From: Synchiropus splendidus
Taxonomy: Eukaryota > Chordata > Actinopteri > Syngnathiformes > Callionymidae
DNA length: 64,000 nt
Direction of reading: 5' to 3'
Assembly: GCF_027744825.2 (NCBI RefSeq)
Contig: NC_071339.1
Span: 26,893,501-26,957,500 of the forward strand
A program made the position numbers and the translations under genes. The notes under the pieces are model-generated. The model had not been told where the DNA came from. It did not search any database and was given only the letters and a program-made list of their open reading frames with translations. Shown here one piece after another: positions 24,501 to 36,218 of the stretch; the first letter of the stretch is position 1, and each line of letters begins with the position of its first letter.

Positions 24501-25465
24501 ATCCTTAACATGTCTATAGTCACAGAGAGGCATGGCAGTATTTTAAATCCTTCAGGTACTCCTACAGTACATAGGATAAATGCTCCTGGGGCCAAAACAA
24601 ATACATTTCATGTGACCCACAACAAGCACTTTAAATATTAAAGGTTAGTTGTCATATTTATACCATAAAGTCACTCAGAGAGTGCAAACCTCTGCCAAGC
24701 AGCTTGAGTCCTCCCTGGCCCAATCTCACAGTGACAAATTATGCTTAATAAACACCATGTAATCTAATCAAATCTAAGAAAATCAGATGTCATTCAAATC
24801 ATTCCAGAAATGTTAGTTATTTTCAACACAAAGCGACAAATTGACGCGATTGCCGACACAGTTGGTGTTGTAAATATTGGTGGAGGTAAAAAAATAAATG
24901 AATAAATAAATAGATTGTATTAGCATATTAGCATATAAGCAGTTAGACAGGGTGTTTGCTAGCATTTTTTGTGGAACGCTTCCAAAAGAGGAGGGAAATT
25001 CATCCAAATGGGAGGAAGAAGGTAAATAAGGGAAACAAGATGTAGGTTTGTGTTTCAATGTGACACACCAGTGTTATGAGTCATTGCTGAATGAGTCCGA
25101 CAGAGAGTTGCTCCATAGACTTTCCCTTGACTTTGACTGCACGTCAAACATTTAAGAAAACATTTAAATTGATATGAGACATCGCAGTTTGGTGAATCTC
25201 TAGAGACTGTGCTTTGTTCGTGAAATATTTACATGTTGGCCGCTTGTAGCAGGACTCTGAGACAGAGAGCACAGCATTTTTGAAGGTTTCCACTCCTGAT
25301 GTTTTCAAAAGTTTCAGAACGCTGCACAATCGATTGGAGCATCCCAAGTATAATTGTCTGCTGATGAGTAGATTGTGGTTTTGGTGCGATATCAAATGAA
25401 AGCAATGACCAATAACATGGCCGTCAATCACAGCATGTTGGAGAAGAGAAGAAGAAAAACAGACA
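21506..25465. other. Non-coding, nothing recognised
   Basis: Four kilobases with no exon series, RNA gene or intact element. Small low-complexity patches only (AATAAATGAATAAATA near 24893; TA-rich sequence 24200-24380). Frames of 118 and 96 codons near 22937-23523 have no motif. Confidence 0.5.
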
Positions 25466-25469
25466 AAAG

Positions 25470-25600
25470 ACCCGATGACAAACATCGTATTTTGCGGATG
25501 TAAATATTATGCATGTGGTAGAAAGTGCTATCAAATCCTTTATTTCAATTTTCTCTGGCAGATTAAAACATCAAGAAGTAGTAAAATAAAAACTACTGCT
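25470..25600 (+). repeat. Interspersed repeat, pair with 45,775-45,905
   Basis: Shares words in order with a segment 20 kb away in the same orientation: GATGACAAACATC, CATGTGGTAGAAA, TCAAATCCTTTATTT (TGAAATCC there) and TTTCCTCTGGC (TTTCTCTGGC here). The partner lies just downstream of a GGGATGCACCGATCC element end, so both are probably pieces of one DNA-transposon family. There is no coding content. Confidence 0.6.
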
Positions 25601-26041
25601 ATCTGCCAGATATTACGTCATCATCCTGCAGCATGTAAGACACAGTCAGTATGCGGACAGTACCTACACCAGTCTTCAGTGTGCATGCTTACACTAAGTA
25701 CGTCCTTCCCAAGCCATCATGAACAGGAATATTAATAAACTGTACAATAAATTGCCAGTAAAACGTTCTAAACATCAATGGATGTTTAATATTCCACAAA
25801 CACCCGCATCCTTACATGACACGCAACTGAGCGAGGGTGCTCGCTGATAGCGCTTAGCTGCACTGCTTTAGATTTTATTGATTCATACATTCATTCAAGC
25901 TGGAGTCAATCGCAACATTCATTGCCATCTCTGGACGCGTTCGTCACAATCCAACTAAAGAACCTGGCATGAGAGTTAGTCATCATGGCTGTTCAAGGTG
26001 GAGAGGTAAATTTCAGTAATCTTTTTTAAATTATGACTATT

Positions 26042-26063
26042 TGATGATGATGATGATGATGAT
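26042..26063. repeat. (GAT)7 microsatellite
   Basis: A short pure trinucleotide run. Confidence 0.9.
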
Positions 26064-26099
26064 GGTACGAATTATATTTTAACCTTCATATGTTTGCTC

Positions 26100-26665
26100 T
26101 TGGCTGGAATTTTACTTAAAACTTATTCGCATTAAAGCAGCAATGTATAACATTTAGACATAAATACAATATTTTCATATTTCCTGAGATGACAGGTTTT
26201 AGTTTGTACAGTTCAAAATCCCGGAGTCAGAGTCTCCAGCTCTCTGTTAAATGCTCCCTTGCACAGTGTAACTTTCTCTGGGCGAGCCGTCCGTGGAGAG
26301 AGTGGCATCACAGCCCTACTCCACCCCCACCGCAACACTTTACAGCAGAAAGGCAGAGCGATTTCGGCAGCGAGATGAGTTCCTTTAAATCACACCGGCA
26401 GAAGCAAAAGTTTGTGGTAAGGAGTACAAGAAGTGAAAGCATGAATCCGACAGTGCAAGATCCCAGAAGAGTCAATATAGGATATGCATTTACAGCCTGG
26501 CGAGAACTGAGAGTTACTAAAGGCTTTTCTTCTGGTGCTGAAGAGGCAATGTTTTTACTTGACTTGTCAGTCATTTTTGTGTTCACTACTGTCTCTGTTG
26601 TGTTACCAAATCATTATTTAACGGAAACAAATGTGCATATGCATGTTGTTTGTATATAAGTGTCG
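26100..26665 (+). repeat. Repeat-associated open frame, function unknown
   Basis: A 156-codon plus-strand frame spans 26189-26659. Residues about 84-110 (RRVNIGYAFTAWREL and then GFSSGAEEAMFLLDL) look like real protein sequence: an amphipathic helix pair with spaced aromatic residues. I have a loose memory of similar 'NIG-AF-RWRELR' segments in uncharacterised teleost proteins, some of them repeat-borne. The flank AAAGCAGCAATGTATAACA at 26135 resembles repetitive-element starts. There is no upstream exon, and the frame has neither an N-terminal signal nor a plausible C-terminus. I treat it as an old gene or element fragment of unknown class, not an intact gene. Confidence 0.35.
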
Positions 26666-27860
26666 TATAGTCATGTTTCATTTTCTTGTCCCACAATGAG
26701 TTTGACAATTAATGTTGTGGCATTTTGGGGAAGGGGGAGTTGAGGGGTTTCCCCCAGCATGCTTATCAGCGGTCTGTTTTGTTGTTCTGGGTGACATTGG
26801 GTGTGTTTTGCTTTATGACAAGTTGTTTGCTGCATGTTTACTGTTCTCTGTGTTGGGATTGAGTGTTCTCTTTTGCTATAACTACTGTGTTGGGGTGAGC
26901 ACCGTGAGTGGGATTCTTTGTTTTGTGACCTCCCTCCATTTATGTAAATGCATGTTATGCTAGGACTTAAATGACGTGTGGCTTTCCTTCCTGTAGTCAT
27001 GTAGTGTATGAGGCACAGGAATAGCGATTGACTCTGGAAGAAGTCTCTGCCTGAGATTTGTGAAGTCAATACCCTAGCTCGCCACAATATATTGTAGTGC
27101 GAAACAGTGTTTGTACCAGACAGAGTAAGTCATTCTGTGTGTACAGTGTAAATATAGCCAAAATGGCAAAACGGAATAGCTGAGCAAATGTCTGTGGCTA
27201 ACATCCGCTAGAATTTATCAGACAGAAAAAATTGTTAAGCCAATTCACTGTCATTAGCAGTGTTTATAGTCCATGTGGTTAGGAGCCAGTGAGAGACACG
27301 GCCAGCACCACATTTCATTGTCCCTGGCGATTGTTGACTGAAGAAGAATAGTTTCAAACTCTGACGTCTGTGTCCACAGTCAACTCGAAATAAAAGTGTA
27401 AACAGATGTTTTGATGGTCACGCTGTGACCACTGGATGCTCCTTTTTGAAACACGTGGAGTCATGATGAAGTAAAGCTGGACAGGAAAAAATCTGCGCCT
27501 TCATGGTTATTATTCTACAGCGCTGCAAACAATGATGCTGCACCACCACGGCTTAAATGAGCTGCCAAATCATCAGAAAAATGATCCCTAATTCGAGATG
27601 TACTCTCACGTGATCATACGTTTTTCAAGGAAGAATCCCACAATGAACATCACAGTGACAGCAATGCAGTCCAGCCGGACATGTGAGGAGATGTACCCAT
27701 GATGACGCTCCATCTTACAGATTTATATGTCATCACTGAAAGACAGTGGTTTGTTTTCACCAATTCAGTAAATGACAAAACATTTGACTTCACTTCATCC
27801 TGAAATGTGCAGTGGAAATAAAGTTTTATTATCTGGGTCTGTTGGTCCTGCGTGTCCTCA
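26666..27860. other. Non-coding, nothing firmly recognised
   Basis: A T/G-rich stretch at 26710-27080 begins TGTTGTGGCATT and ends near TCGCCACAA, loosely like an LTR, but no target duplication or second copy is seen. Otherwise nothing. Confidence 0.4.
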
Positions 27861-27864
27861 CTGG

Positions 27865-28122
27865 CTGCATGATGGAGTTCGATTCCTGATGTTGAATGAT
27901 CGATGCTTCTAGAGTTGCCATTGCAAGTATGAGCTAGACAGTGCTGTGTATATTGCAAATTGTGATTAAATTTTTCTCTGCTTCACCACATTCTTTCCTC
28001 AAAAACAAACAAATGTGGGATGTCCCCATGGGTCTCCAGTAGCTTTACGACAGCTTGCAATTACATTCATTTACCAAAAACAAATATTCTTAAACTACCT
28101 AATGATGCTTAAAGCTACTTCC
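27865..28122 (+). repeat. Interspersed repeat A, pair with 33,640-33,895
   Basis: Two blocks (27868-27963 and 28049-28121) match blocks of the 33.6-kb segment in the same order and orientation. Shared words are ATTCCTGATGTTGAA, TTGCAAG, CATATTGCAAAT-like, TTGCAA(T/C)TACA, TTTACCAA, AATATTCNTAAACTAC and GCTTAA. The spacing differs slightly by indels. I do not recognise the family. An 11-base TTCGATTCCTG match to a tRNA B box in this copy is not preserved in the other. Confidence 0.6.
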
Positions 28123-30388
28123 TGTCAAGTTGGCTGATTCCTTAATACCACTATGCTGGCCATGGTCAAAAAAAGCTTTCAGGAAAGAATTCTTACTTAA
28201 ACAACTTGGCCACACAACTTCATCTCACACCTCGTTTATCCTGCATCTGTACAAAATGACAGCAGCAAATCGGAGCTTTATTTACCCAACTGCATATATG
28301 TTTCCTCATTCTTCCTTCCATCCTGTCATTTTGTGTGATCGGAAGTAAAAAATTGATGACTAAGGGCAACATTATAATGCAATGGTTTGCATTTTCCAAA
28401 AATAAATGTTTTGTAACTCACTAAAAGGTAATTTCAAGTTACAAAATGGGTCACAGGCTCAAGTTCATATCAGGTATTGTGTCCTCTGACAGCAGAACTG
28501 GCAATGTTTTAATGAGCCCAGGTCCACCGAGATGCTAAATGTGGATTCTGGAAAATGAAATGGGTAAACCCTTTTGGGTAACTACGTCTGGGTTACTACA
28601 TAACGGTGATTCCCGCTGGGTTTCCTGGGTTTTGCTGTTGATTTAAGCTACGCACAATCTTCTCCAGAGGGCTGTATTTACTATGGAACTTAATGCTCAG
28701 ACGAGGATGCTATGGCAGGGAGAAGAGTGAGCTGGCTGTGCGGACACAGCAAATGAACATTAAAGGTACTTTTGGTAAAGATGCTGCGTTGGCTCTTGAA
28801 CTGCAAATTGGCTGGAATTCTTGACTTTGAAGTCCATCGAACAGAGAATCCCAAACAGTCCCAAACTGTGATTCAAGAGTGAGTTTGCTCTTATCAGAGG
28901 GGTGCAAACTGATGTTTAATTTCTTTGAAACTAACAAACAAAGTTAATAACATGTCTAGCACATACAGTTTGTTCCTCAGTAACTTCTGAGGCCTTACTG
29001 CGAACAGAACCTAGAAACTGAGGGTTGGAGTTAGGCAATAAAACACTGATCAGAAATCAGCAGTCAGGAACCCCGTCCAGGATGAGGACAAAGTGTTCAG
29101 ATGTTTTTAGGCCACAACTTTGTTTGGTGTGAAGTCGAGGCAGCATCAAGCACACACATACACACACCTCCTGCTGCTGCACTATGTCATCAATTTCAAG
29201 TTCCAAGGCATTGAAGAATTCGATTGATAAATTGAAGAAAGTTCTTTCAAATATGCCAGGAGTTAAATCTACTCCATGCTTGACCTGTGAGCCTGTTAGT
29301 AAGTGATAAAGAAACATCTAGTCTCGCTACAAAACATTTATTATATAGTAAGGGAGGAAAAAAATGTTTCTGATAGTTAACAAGTGTTTGCTGCCTCGCC
29401 AAGTTGTCTTTACTTCTCTGTAAGCAGTCGGCAGACCTCAGGCTAGTTTTCACAAACTTAATAAAAGGTCAGGATCCCGCATCCATTTTGGGTCAAGGGT
29501 GAAGAACAAGAGTCGTCAATAAAAATACAAACTTGTTGATAACTTTCTCTGCTTGAGGCCATTTTCCTATTTCAATCTCTTGTGATAGATGCACACCCTT
29601 TCAGATGGATGGCATCTGAAAGAGTTATAGTTCACAAACACAATATTCGGTGTGGGGGGTCATAATGTCAACAACGTCATACACCTGCACTGTAAATACC
29701 ATTGAAAACTTTGCGTCTCGTTTCATCACAATCTTTATTTCTTCCTGTTGCACTTTTCATTTTTAATGGTGACTGTATCGGACCAGTTCCTCCATTGTAC
29801 CGCCTCATATACTCCCCGTGCATTCATTCATGGTCGTAACTCAGACTCAGTCTCGAGTACTTCAGAGGCACTGGCAACTCAGCTGAGCGTCTTTTTTCCC
29901 CTCTTCAAACTGTCAGTTTACCAGCGTGGAGGGACGAAAACCTCAATGCAGTACTGCCTCCCCCTTTTGGTCAGAATAAATAACGCTTCATGATGTGGTC
30001 ATCCATCAAGATAAAAAGGAGCTGCGAAATTCATTATTGTAATGATTGAACAACTATGAGTGTTATACATAAGTAAGTAGAGATTTTGCGTGCTTTCGAA
30101 CTATATTGTCAGATCCTAGGTTGCATTGATTCTGCCTAAGCTTGTGTTGGTTTGCCGTTTTTGCAAACATTTCAGTCTCGTCAAGTGCTTAAAAACTGCT
30201 CAGTAGTATTAAAGGTTTGTTCTTTAAACGTCCATTCATTATGATCCAGCCTCTTCCCCAATAAATAATCCCTTACTAAAAGAATATCTGAAGGCTAGTT
30301 ATGAAGGACATATATGAGACAACATACATGGGGGCTCATAGGTAATGGAGTACCCACAGTTTTATAACAGATTTTACCTTTTTTCAGG
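28123..30388. other. Non-coding, nothing recognised
   Basis: No gene, RNA or named repeat. A word near 28425 (TTTCAAGTTACAAAATGGGTC) is a loose reverse complement of sequence just downstream of the partner repeat near 33975, so repeat A may extend this far. Confidence 0.45.
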
Positions 30389-30438
<50 letters not shown>

Positions 30439-30449
30439 CAATAATAATG

Positions 30450-30495
<46 letters not shown>

Positions 30496-30530
30496 TAATT
30501 ATTATTATTATTATTATTGTTGTTATTTGT
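30389..30530. repeat. (TAA)n/(TTA)n palindromic microsatellite
   Basis: A TAA array with scattered C and G interruptions becomes a pure AAT run at 30477-30498 and flips to a pure ATT run at 30499-30518. The flip creates a perfect inverted repeat with arms of about 20 bp centred on AATT at 30497-30500. The poly-isoleucine frame over it is an artefact. Confidence 0.95.
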
Positions 30531-31711
30531 TATTTGTCCTGGTGAGGTCAGGACTGCAGGTTGCCAGTACTGGTCTCCACCGGCTCAGGCTATTTCGCAC
30601 AATGGAATTCCTCGCTTTATGGCTTTCGGGTTCCTTACTTTAGCATTCCTGGTTTCAACTGTCATACTTCTTTACTTTACTTTTTTACTTTTTGCGTTCA
30701 GTGATGCACTTTTTCATGGATGTGAACTATGTATAATGCTTCATTCATTCCCTCATTCATGTAAGGTTGTGTTGGCTGGAGTGTCGCAGAGTGAAGAACA
30801 TCATCCTTGAATATTCCCACGAACACATGCTCATTTCAACAGATCACAATTTAACTCCAGAAGTACTAAAAGTTTTTGTGTCTTTGTAGATCAGCAACTG
30901 GTGAGATCAACTGACAGACAGAAATGCACCAAGTCAATTGATAAAGCAGAAGCAAAAATAAAAACATGAGTCTCTCGCGTTCCTGTCTCTCGCTTTATCT
31001 TCATCAAAGAGTAAAATCAAAATGCCAACAAACAGCCAAACTTAGATGGCGCTCCCGCAAGAGGTGGTTTTATTTAGGTAATGATAAACAAAGAATTAAA
31101 GATCGCTATCTGGGGCAAGATCTTGCAAGGCTGGGCCTTTTTCTTTCCAGAGTACCCCTCCCACATTCCTAACCTAATTTCCCTAATTTTGGCATTCCAA
31201 CCTTTTCTTTTCAGGTTGCTGTTATGGAACCCTTACACATCAGTTTCAACTGGGTCAGACCATGTAGGGAGGAGGAGAGAGGGATTGGAAGAAGTCGGCC
31301 AGCATTAGCAAATTGGCTGCCTTTGTGAGCAGTGAGTGAATAAGTGTCTTCAAGTAAGTGCCACTTTCTATGATCATGAGACAGGTGGAGGTCTCACACA
31401 TGTTGCTTTAACATTGGAGAATGAGGTTTCAGGTCAGGATACAACAGGATACTGAAGTTTCTGGAAAAGTCTCGGCTCTATCTGAAGTTCTGAAGTTCTG
31501 TCGGTATTCCTTAAAAATACAGGTCTGATTTAACATTATTCCACCCGCTCACCAATATAGTCACATGTTGTCTCCCACAACGTCATGTATATGTGCCAAT
31601 CAAAATATGATGTTAATGTCATTACTTATTATGATAAGACTGTTATGAGGCTTTACAGGCTTCACTACAGCCACACAACAGGAAGGAAACAATCTCATTC
31701 CAACTCCAACA
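30531..31711. other. Non-coding, nothing recognised
   Basis: No supported gene or element. A 97-codon frame at 30517-30810 starts in the microsatellite and has a hydrophobic run, but no recognised motif or splice context. Confidence 0.45.
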
Positions 31712-31850
31712 GAGGTACACCTGCATGAGTTTGTATGTTCTCCCTGTGCATGCTTTCCGCAGAGATGTTGGTTTCCTCCACAGTCCTAGAACATCCAGAA
31801 GTTAATTGATGAGTCATTATTGTCCACAGATGTGTGTTGAGAGGTCGGTC
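31712..31850 (+). repeat. Teleost L2-type repeat tail (decayed)
   Basis: The words GAGTTTGTATGTTCTCCCTG, TTTCCTCCACAGTCC and AGTTAATTGATGA(G)TC, in this order, match a very abundant fish repeat whose consensus reads 'gtttgcatgttctccctgtg ... cttcctcccacagtcc ... ggttaattggtgactc'. I take it to be the 3' tail of an L2-like LINE or a SINE carrying that tail. The copy at 50,757-50,860 looks like another part of the same consensus. Confidence 0.6.
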
Positions 31851-32721
31851 TCTGGTCATTTCTTCATCTTAATATACAGTAAACAGGGTCATATGACTCT
31901 TATGATGAGTCACAGCAAGCCAGTCATAATCACTGCCACAGATGACGCAGGAAATATGCAATCTGGGTTACTGTGGGTGGTGACATTTCCTCGAAGGCAC
32001 CACGGTGGAGAACTCAAAACATCAGACATTGTGGAGTCTGGTGATGAAGGTTCTGCTTCATGTGGACATGTATATATTGTCTCCAGGATGTTTGTGTTGA
32101 CGAACAGAAGAAGAAGTGCTGAGAAAGTAGCACAGCTAATACTAAATGGAGATTCATTGATGTTCCTGTAGCATCTACATGGACAACACTTCGGTGAACC
32201 TAACATTGACTGTAATTAAAAGTCAAACATATTAGCAGGCTTAGGTCTGAGCCATCGCCATGTGGTGCTTGGTGACCTCCAGGACATGACTCTGGAACAC
32301 CTCTGCCTTTGATGCCAGCTAACATGAATTTAGTCCCACCTTCCTCAAACATTACATAAATACAAACTGTGTGACATATACTTTTCCTCTCACCCTGGAG
32401 CTCCCCATGGTACCGTACTTGGTCCTATTCGCTCTGCAACTGAATACTGAGTCTTAGTATTCAGTACTTATTTAGACCTGCTATCTTAGTTCTGTTTAAA
32501 TTATTCAGCGCAAGGTCAGCCATCTTGAAAAGCTATGTGCGAGAACTTGCTTTCATGTGTTCACTATAGTATTTATTAGACTGTAGTGAGGACAAAAATA
32601 CTTGAACTAAAGATGCAAGCAAATGCAACTAAAACTCGCTAGCACTCTTTTTTAAAGTGGTTTCATTTGTGTGTTTTTATCCATCTTTCTCTCGCTTCAT
32701 TGGATGTTTTCACACACCTCA
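31851..32721. other. Non-coding, nothing recognised
   Basis: Open frames of 121 and 98 codons overlap on opposite strands at 31806-32206 without motifs. No repeat or RNA is seen. Confidence 0.45.
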
Positions 32722-32853
32722 ATGAAGAACGATGCCCTGTTTGTATTCATCATCATCATCCTCGCTGCTGGCCTGTCAGCCGGAGTCATGTTCCTCCTCT
32801 TGGAGAGCACGTGCTTGTACTTTTGGGAACGGTACTTTGGGGAGTTCTGCTGA
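32722..32853 (+). CDS. Small frame with one transmembrane segment (speculative)
   Basis: A 43-codon frame starts at ATG 32722 and stops at 32853. After four polar residues it has about 23 uninterrupted hydrophobic residues (ALFVFIIIILAAGLSAGVMF and then three Leu). A short, aromatic tail follows (CLYFWERYF, ending in Cys). This is what a single membrane span or the last exon of a type I membrane protein would look like. Against it, the isoleucine run is encoded by a CATCAT repeat, hydrophobic frames arise by chance in T-rich DNA, and no upstream exon was found. A pyrimidine-rich tract with an AG precedes it (32660-32727), compatible with an acceptor. It is either an orphan terminal exon, a micropeptide or noise; noise is the default. 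Confidence 0.15.
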   Translation: MKNDALFVFIIIILAAGLSAGVMFLLLESTCLYFWERYFGEFC

Positions 32854-33639
32854 GAGAATCTGGACTTGAGTGGGCGGAGGAAGCTCACTCACACCTTGCA
32901 GCTATAATGAGCCTTTGTGATAAACAGATATCACATCTTGATCGTGTTTCTCTTCTCGGCTAATCTTCCCTCTCTTTTAATTGGCCGAGCCGGTCGTTTC
33001 CTTTACCTCCCACAGTGGGAAGGAGAGCAAAACTGGCTTTCAGCATTTGTGTCTTGTAGTAATAAACATAAAAAGGAATATATAGAGTCCAATAACCGGG
33101 AGACATATTATCTTCCGCTGGATGAGAATCTTCTCAGCAGGAAATGGGAATGGTCTTTTAAATGGGGCATCCATGAAACATAAACTGAGCGTGATCTGTG
33201 GCGTGTGAGGAATTCTTTGAAATATATTGAAGAGCTGAGGTGTTTTTGCGGGATTATGGAGGATGGCTCAGATAATTGAGGTCTACGTGCTTTATATTCA
33301 TCTGCGCAAATGTACAGTACTTTCTCATCAACATGATGTTTGTGATTCACTTTTTCACAAAACAGTATTGATTTGTTTGATTATTCAATTGCCCCAAAAC
33401 AGGTTTAACAATTTTACATTTTTGCAACTTACTAAGTTCCTCCACTCAGTAATCCACATTGGAGATGATCTCAATGTATTATCAGTATAAATATGTTAAA
33501 AAGAGGTCAGAATTTCGGATGTCCCACCAGCTATGTTCTGGAAATGCATTGTTCTCAAAATACCCTTGCTGAGCGGGCTAGTCTCCAGTTTGGGTCATTA
33601 AAACGGAACAGATTCTGATTTTGATAGTTTTCCTCTCTA
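32854..33639. other. Non-coding, nothing recognised
   Basis: Contains AGATATCACATCTTGATC-type and TTTAATTGGCC words that recall regulatory DNA, but nothing supportable. Confidence 0.4.
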
Positions 33640-33895
33640 TTGCTTGTGGCACCTCAATTCCTGATGTTGAACAACTAGAATTCACTTTGCAAGCACATGG
33701 TCCATTGCATATTACCGCCATGTACATAGCATATTGCAAATATGCAATAGCCTTCCATGTAAACAAATGCTAGTGACTGTGGGAGGCAGGACTGTGACAT
33801 TGTTTAATGGTAGTTTGCAACTACACTTTTTTTTACCAATAAGGGCACCAAAAATATTCATAAACTACAGAACACAGTGCTGCTTAAGCAGTCAG
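33640..33895 (+). repeat. Interspersed repeat B, pair with 27,865-28,122
   Basis: Second member of the unknown repeat pair. ATTCCTGATGTTGAA lies at about 33657 and AATATTCATAAACTAC at about 33853. It carries an extra AAGGGCACCA stretch relative to the first copy. Confidence 0.6.
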
Positions 33896-36110
33896 GAGCA
33901 TTTAGCAAAGTCATTACAGTAAAATGGTAGTTGGCAAGGTTCTGCAATCTCACAGCAAAAATGAGTCAGGACCCATTTTAACTTGAAGTGATCCTGGATC
34001 CTATGTTTGGGTAGTTTGATATTCTACCTTGATCACATTTCAGTCTCCCTCCACACTCCCAAGTGGACATGTATTAAGTGGAAGAAAATCTGAATATGGC
34101 TTTCACATATCATTCCCTCATAGAACCTTTGTGATCTCCATATCAAACTGGAAATTATTCATCAGAAATGTGGCTCTTATATGATCACACTTTAGACTAG
34201 GGAACATACATTACCCCATTTTCAGGATTGTAGCCAGTAATTAATAATACTATAGTACTGATTAATGTCTTATTAAGACTGACTAGAGAAGTGAAAAAAA
34301 GTTAACTCTTATCAACACTACAATTAGCGAGTATTGGTGGAAAATTAAAGTTAATATGTGTTCAAATGTCACTGAATATGAACATGTTTTTTTTTTTTTC
34401 AAGTTCATGCTTTGTATTTGGCTTATGAATGCGACTTTACAGAGGAGGTAGAAGTAAAAATGGATAGAGGAGAGGGTTCACTATTCCAGAAAATTGGGAT
34501 TCATGAGTCATGATTGATTAAATGGAGGCAAATCTATGTCTTATATTACGCATATGACTCAAGATGGGTTTGTAAATAAAGTTAAAAATATATATATAAA
34601 AGACAGTCATCTCCTCTAGTGTTGTTCGCCGTCCTCGAAAGCGCAACTAAGGATGGATTTTGAAAAATAAAATGAGTGACAACTTGGATGACACCTCCAG
34701 TGGTCAATTTCTGATGATGATTAAGCCATGCAAGTCGCCACGAATGGTGCAGCCAGCTCATTGAGTAGTGCAGTCTGATCATTGCAGTGAGATCATCCTC
34801 TTGCTCTGGCACTAATGCTTCTGACATCTACCTCTTTCACTGCTTTTCATGTGAACTGTTTCTCCTATATCCCGATAAAATTAATGAAAAGTTAAATGCT
34901 CGAGTGAACTATCCTGTCTTATTAAGGGATTTATGTTATGTGAATAAGAAGAAACTGCTGCAGTTTTGATGACATTAATACGGCATTAAATAAATCTTTT
35001 GTTCTTTTTTAATTTTATGACGTGGACATGCAGTTTTCAGTCTCTGTAGTCACCCAAAGGTCTGATGTACCTTTGCTCTATAGAAAGCACTTTTTACAAA
35101 TGTAACCACGGCTGAAAGAAAATGTACAAGTCAGATTAAACCAAAGAGATTTGGGGAGGAAGAGGAGAAGAGAAGAACCTTGGAGGAGAAGGTATGGAGG
35201 ATAAAGGCAGACGGATGGGAACATACAGGGAACACAATGGATTTGGACGGCTGAAGCAGAGACCCCTAAATCCAGCAGGGGAAACAACAGACTGCATGGG
35301 GGGAGATAGAGGTAAACCACTCTGGATTCTCACCCATAGCCAGAAACGTCTTCTCTCTGGCCTGCTAACTAACCACATTCCCCAGAATTCCTTCCAAAGG
35401 GAGCGTGTACCGTGCAGCATCGGCATTATCCCGATCCCACAGGCGCATAATTGGAAGCGTACAATTGGGAGAAGGAGTGTGCGAAGCTTATTGCGAGCAA
35501 AGTGCTGAAATCTTCTAAAGTTGAAAAAGAAGATTCTGTTTGGGTTGCCACTGAGAATTTGAAAAGAAAGACTTTTTTTTTCTTTCTCATAATCCTCTTT
35601 TTGTGGGATTAAATTTGTCGAATTAGGAGATTAAATGAATCATGTTTAACTAAAACTACTTTCGACTCTTTTTAGGGCTATATAAACATTTAAATGACCA
35701 CTTAAAGGACATCTGAGATAAACACACTAATGCACAGGGTTGTGTGTGTTTTTTTGTGTGAGTCCAAATATAGATGAAATAATGCAATACAATTATACAG
35801 TCTCATGTGACTACATACCACTGCTATTTATATTGGCTAAACCACTTGTGAATGCCTGCACGAAAGAAAGAAACAGGATCGCACCTGGCAAGTCATGCAT
35901 ATGAAGCAGTACTGGCACAAGGATTCCCGTGGGGGAAAGTCAGCAGCATCCCAAACCATCAGGGAAGAAGACAAAGGACAAATGCCTGACACACACACAT
36001 AAAACAAGAGAGTCAGTGAAGGCTGGGGGAAGGGGCACACAAAATCCTCATGCTGGTCTTAGGCCAAATTTGTTGATGGATTTATCTAGGATGCAAAGAT
36101 ACACTCAGAC
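33896..36110. other. Non-coding, nothing recognised
   Basis: Includes a T12-like run at 34388 and a purine-rich stretch at 35150-35200. A 104-codon plus-strand frame at 35194-35508 and a 96-codon minus-strand frame over it share no motif with any family I know. Confidence 0.5.
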
Positions 36111-36121
36111 TCCCACACGCA

Positions 36122-36124
<3 letters not shown>

Positions 36125-36215
<91 letters not shown>
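36125..36215. repeat. (AC)n microsatellite, 91 bp pure
   Basis: An uninterrupted AC run, preceded by an imperfect CACACGCACAAAC lead-in. It is the longest pure dinucleotide tract in the window and should be highly length-variable. The His-Thr and Cys-Val repeat frames on the two strands are artefacts. Confidence 0.98.

Positions 36216-36218
<3 letters not shown>

Noticed and set aside
27870..27890. Possible tRNA or tRNA-derived SINE B box (GTTCGATTCCTG)
   Set aside because: No A box at the right distance, no cloverleaf, and the partner repeat copy at 33.65 kb does not keep the box.
30345..30545. Poly-isoleucine 'membrane protein' frame
   Set aside because: It is encoded by the (TAA)n/(TTA)n array, not by a selected hydrophobic domain.
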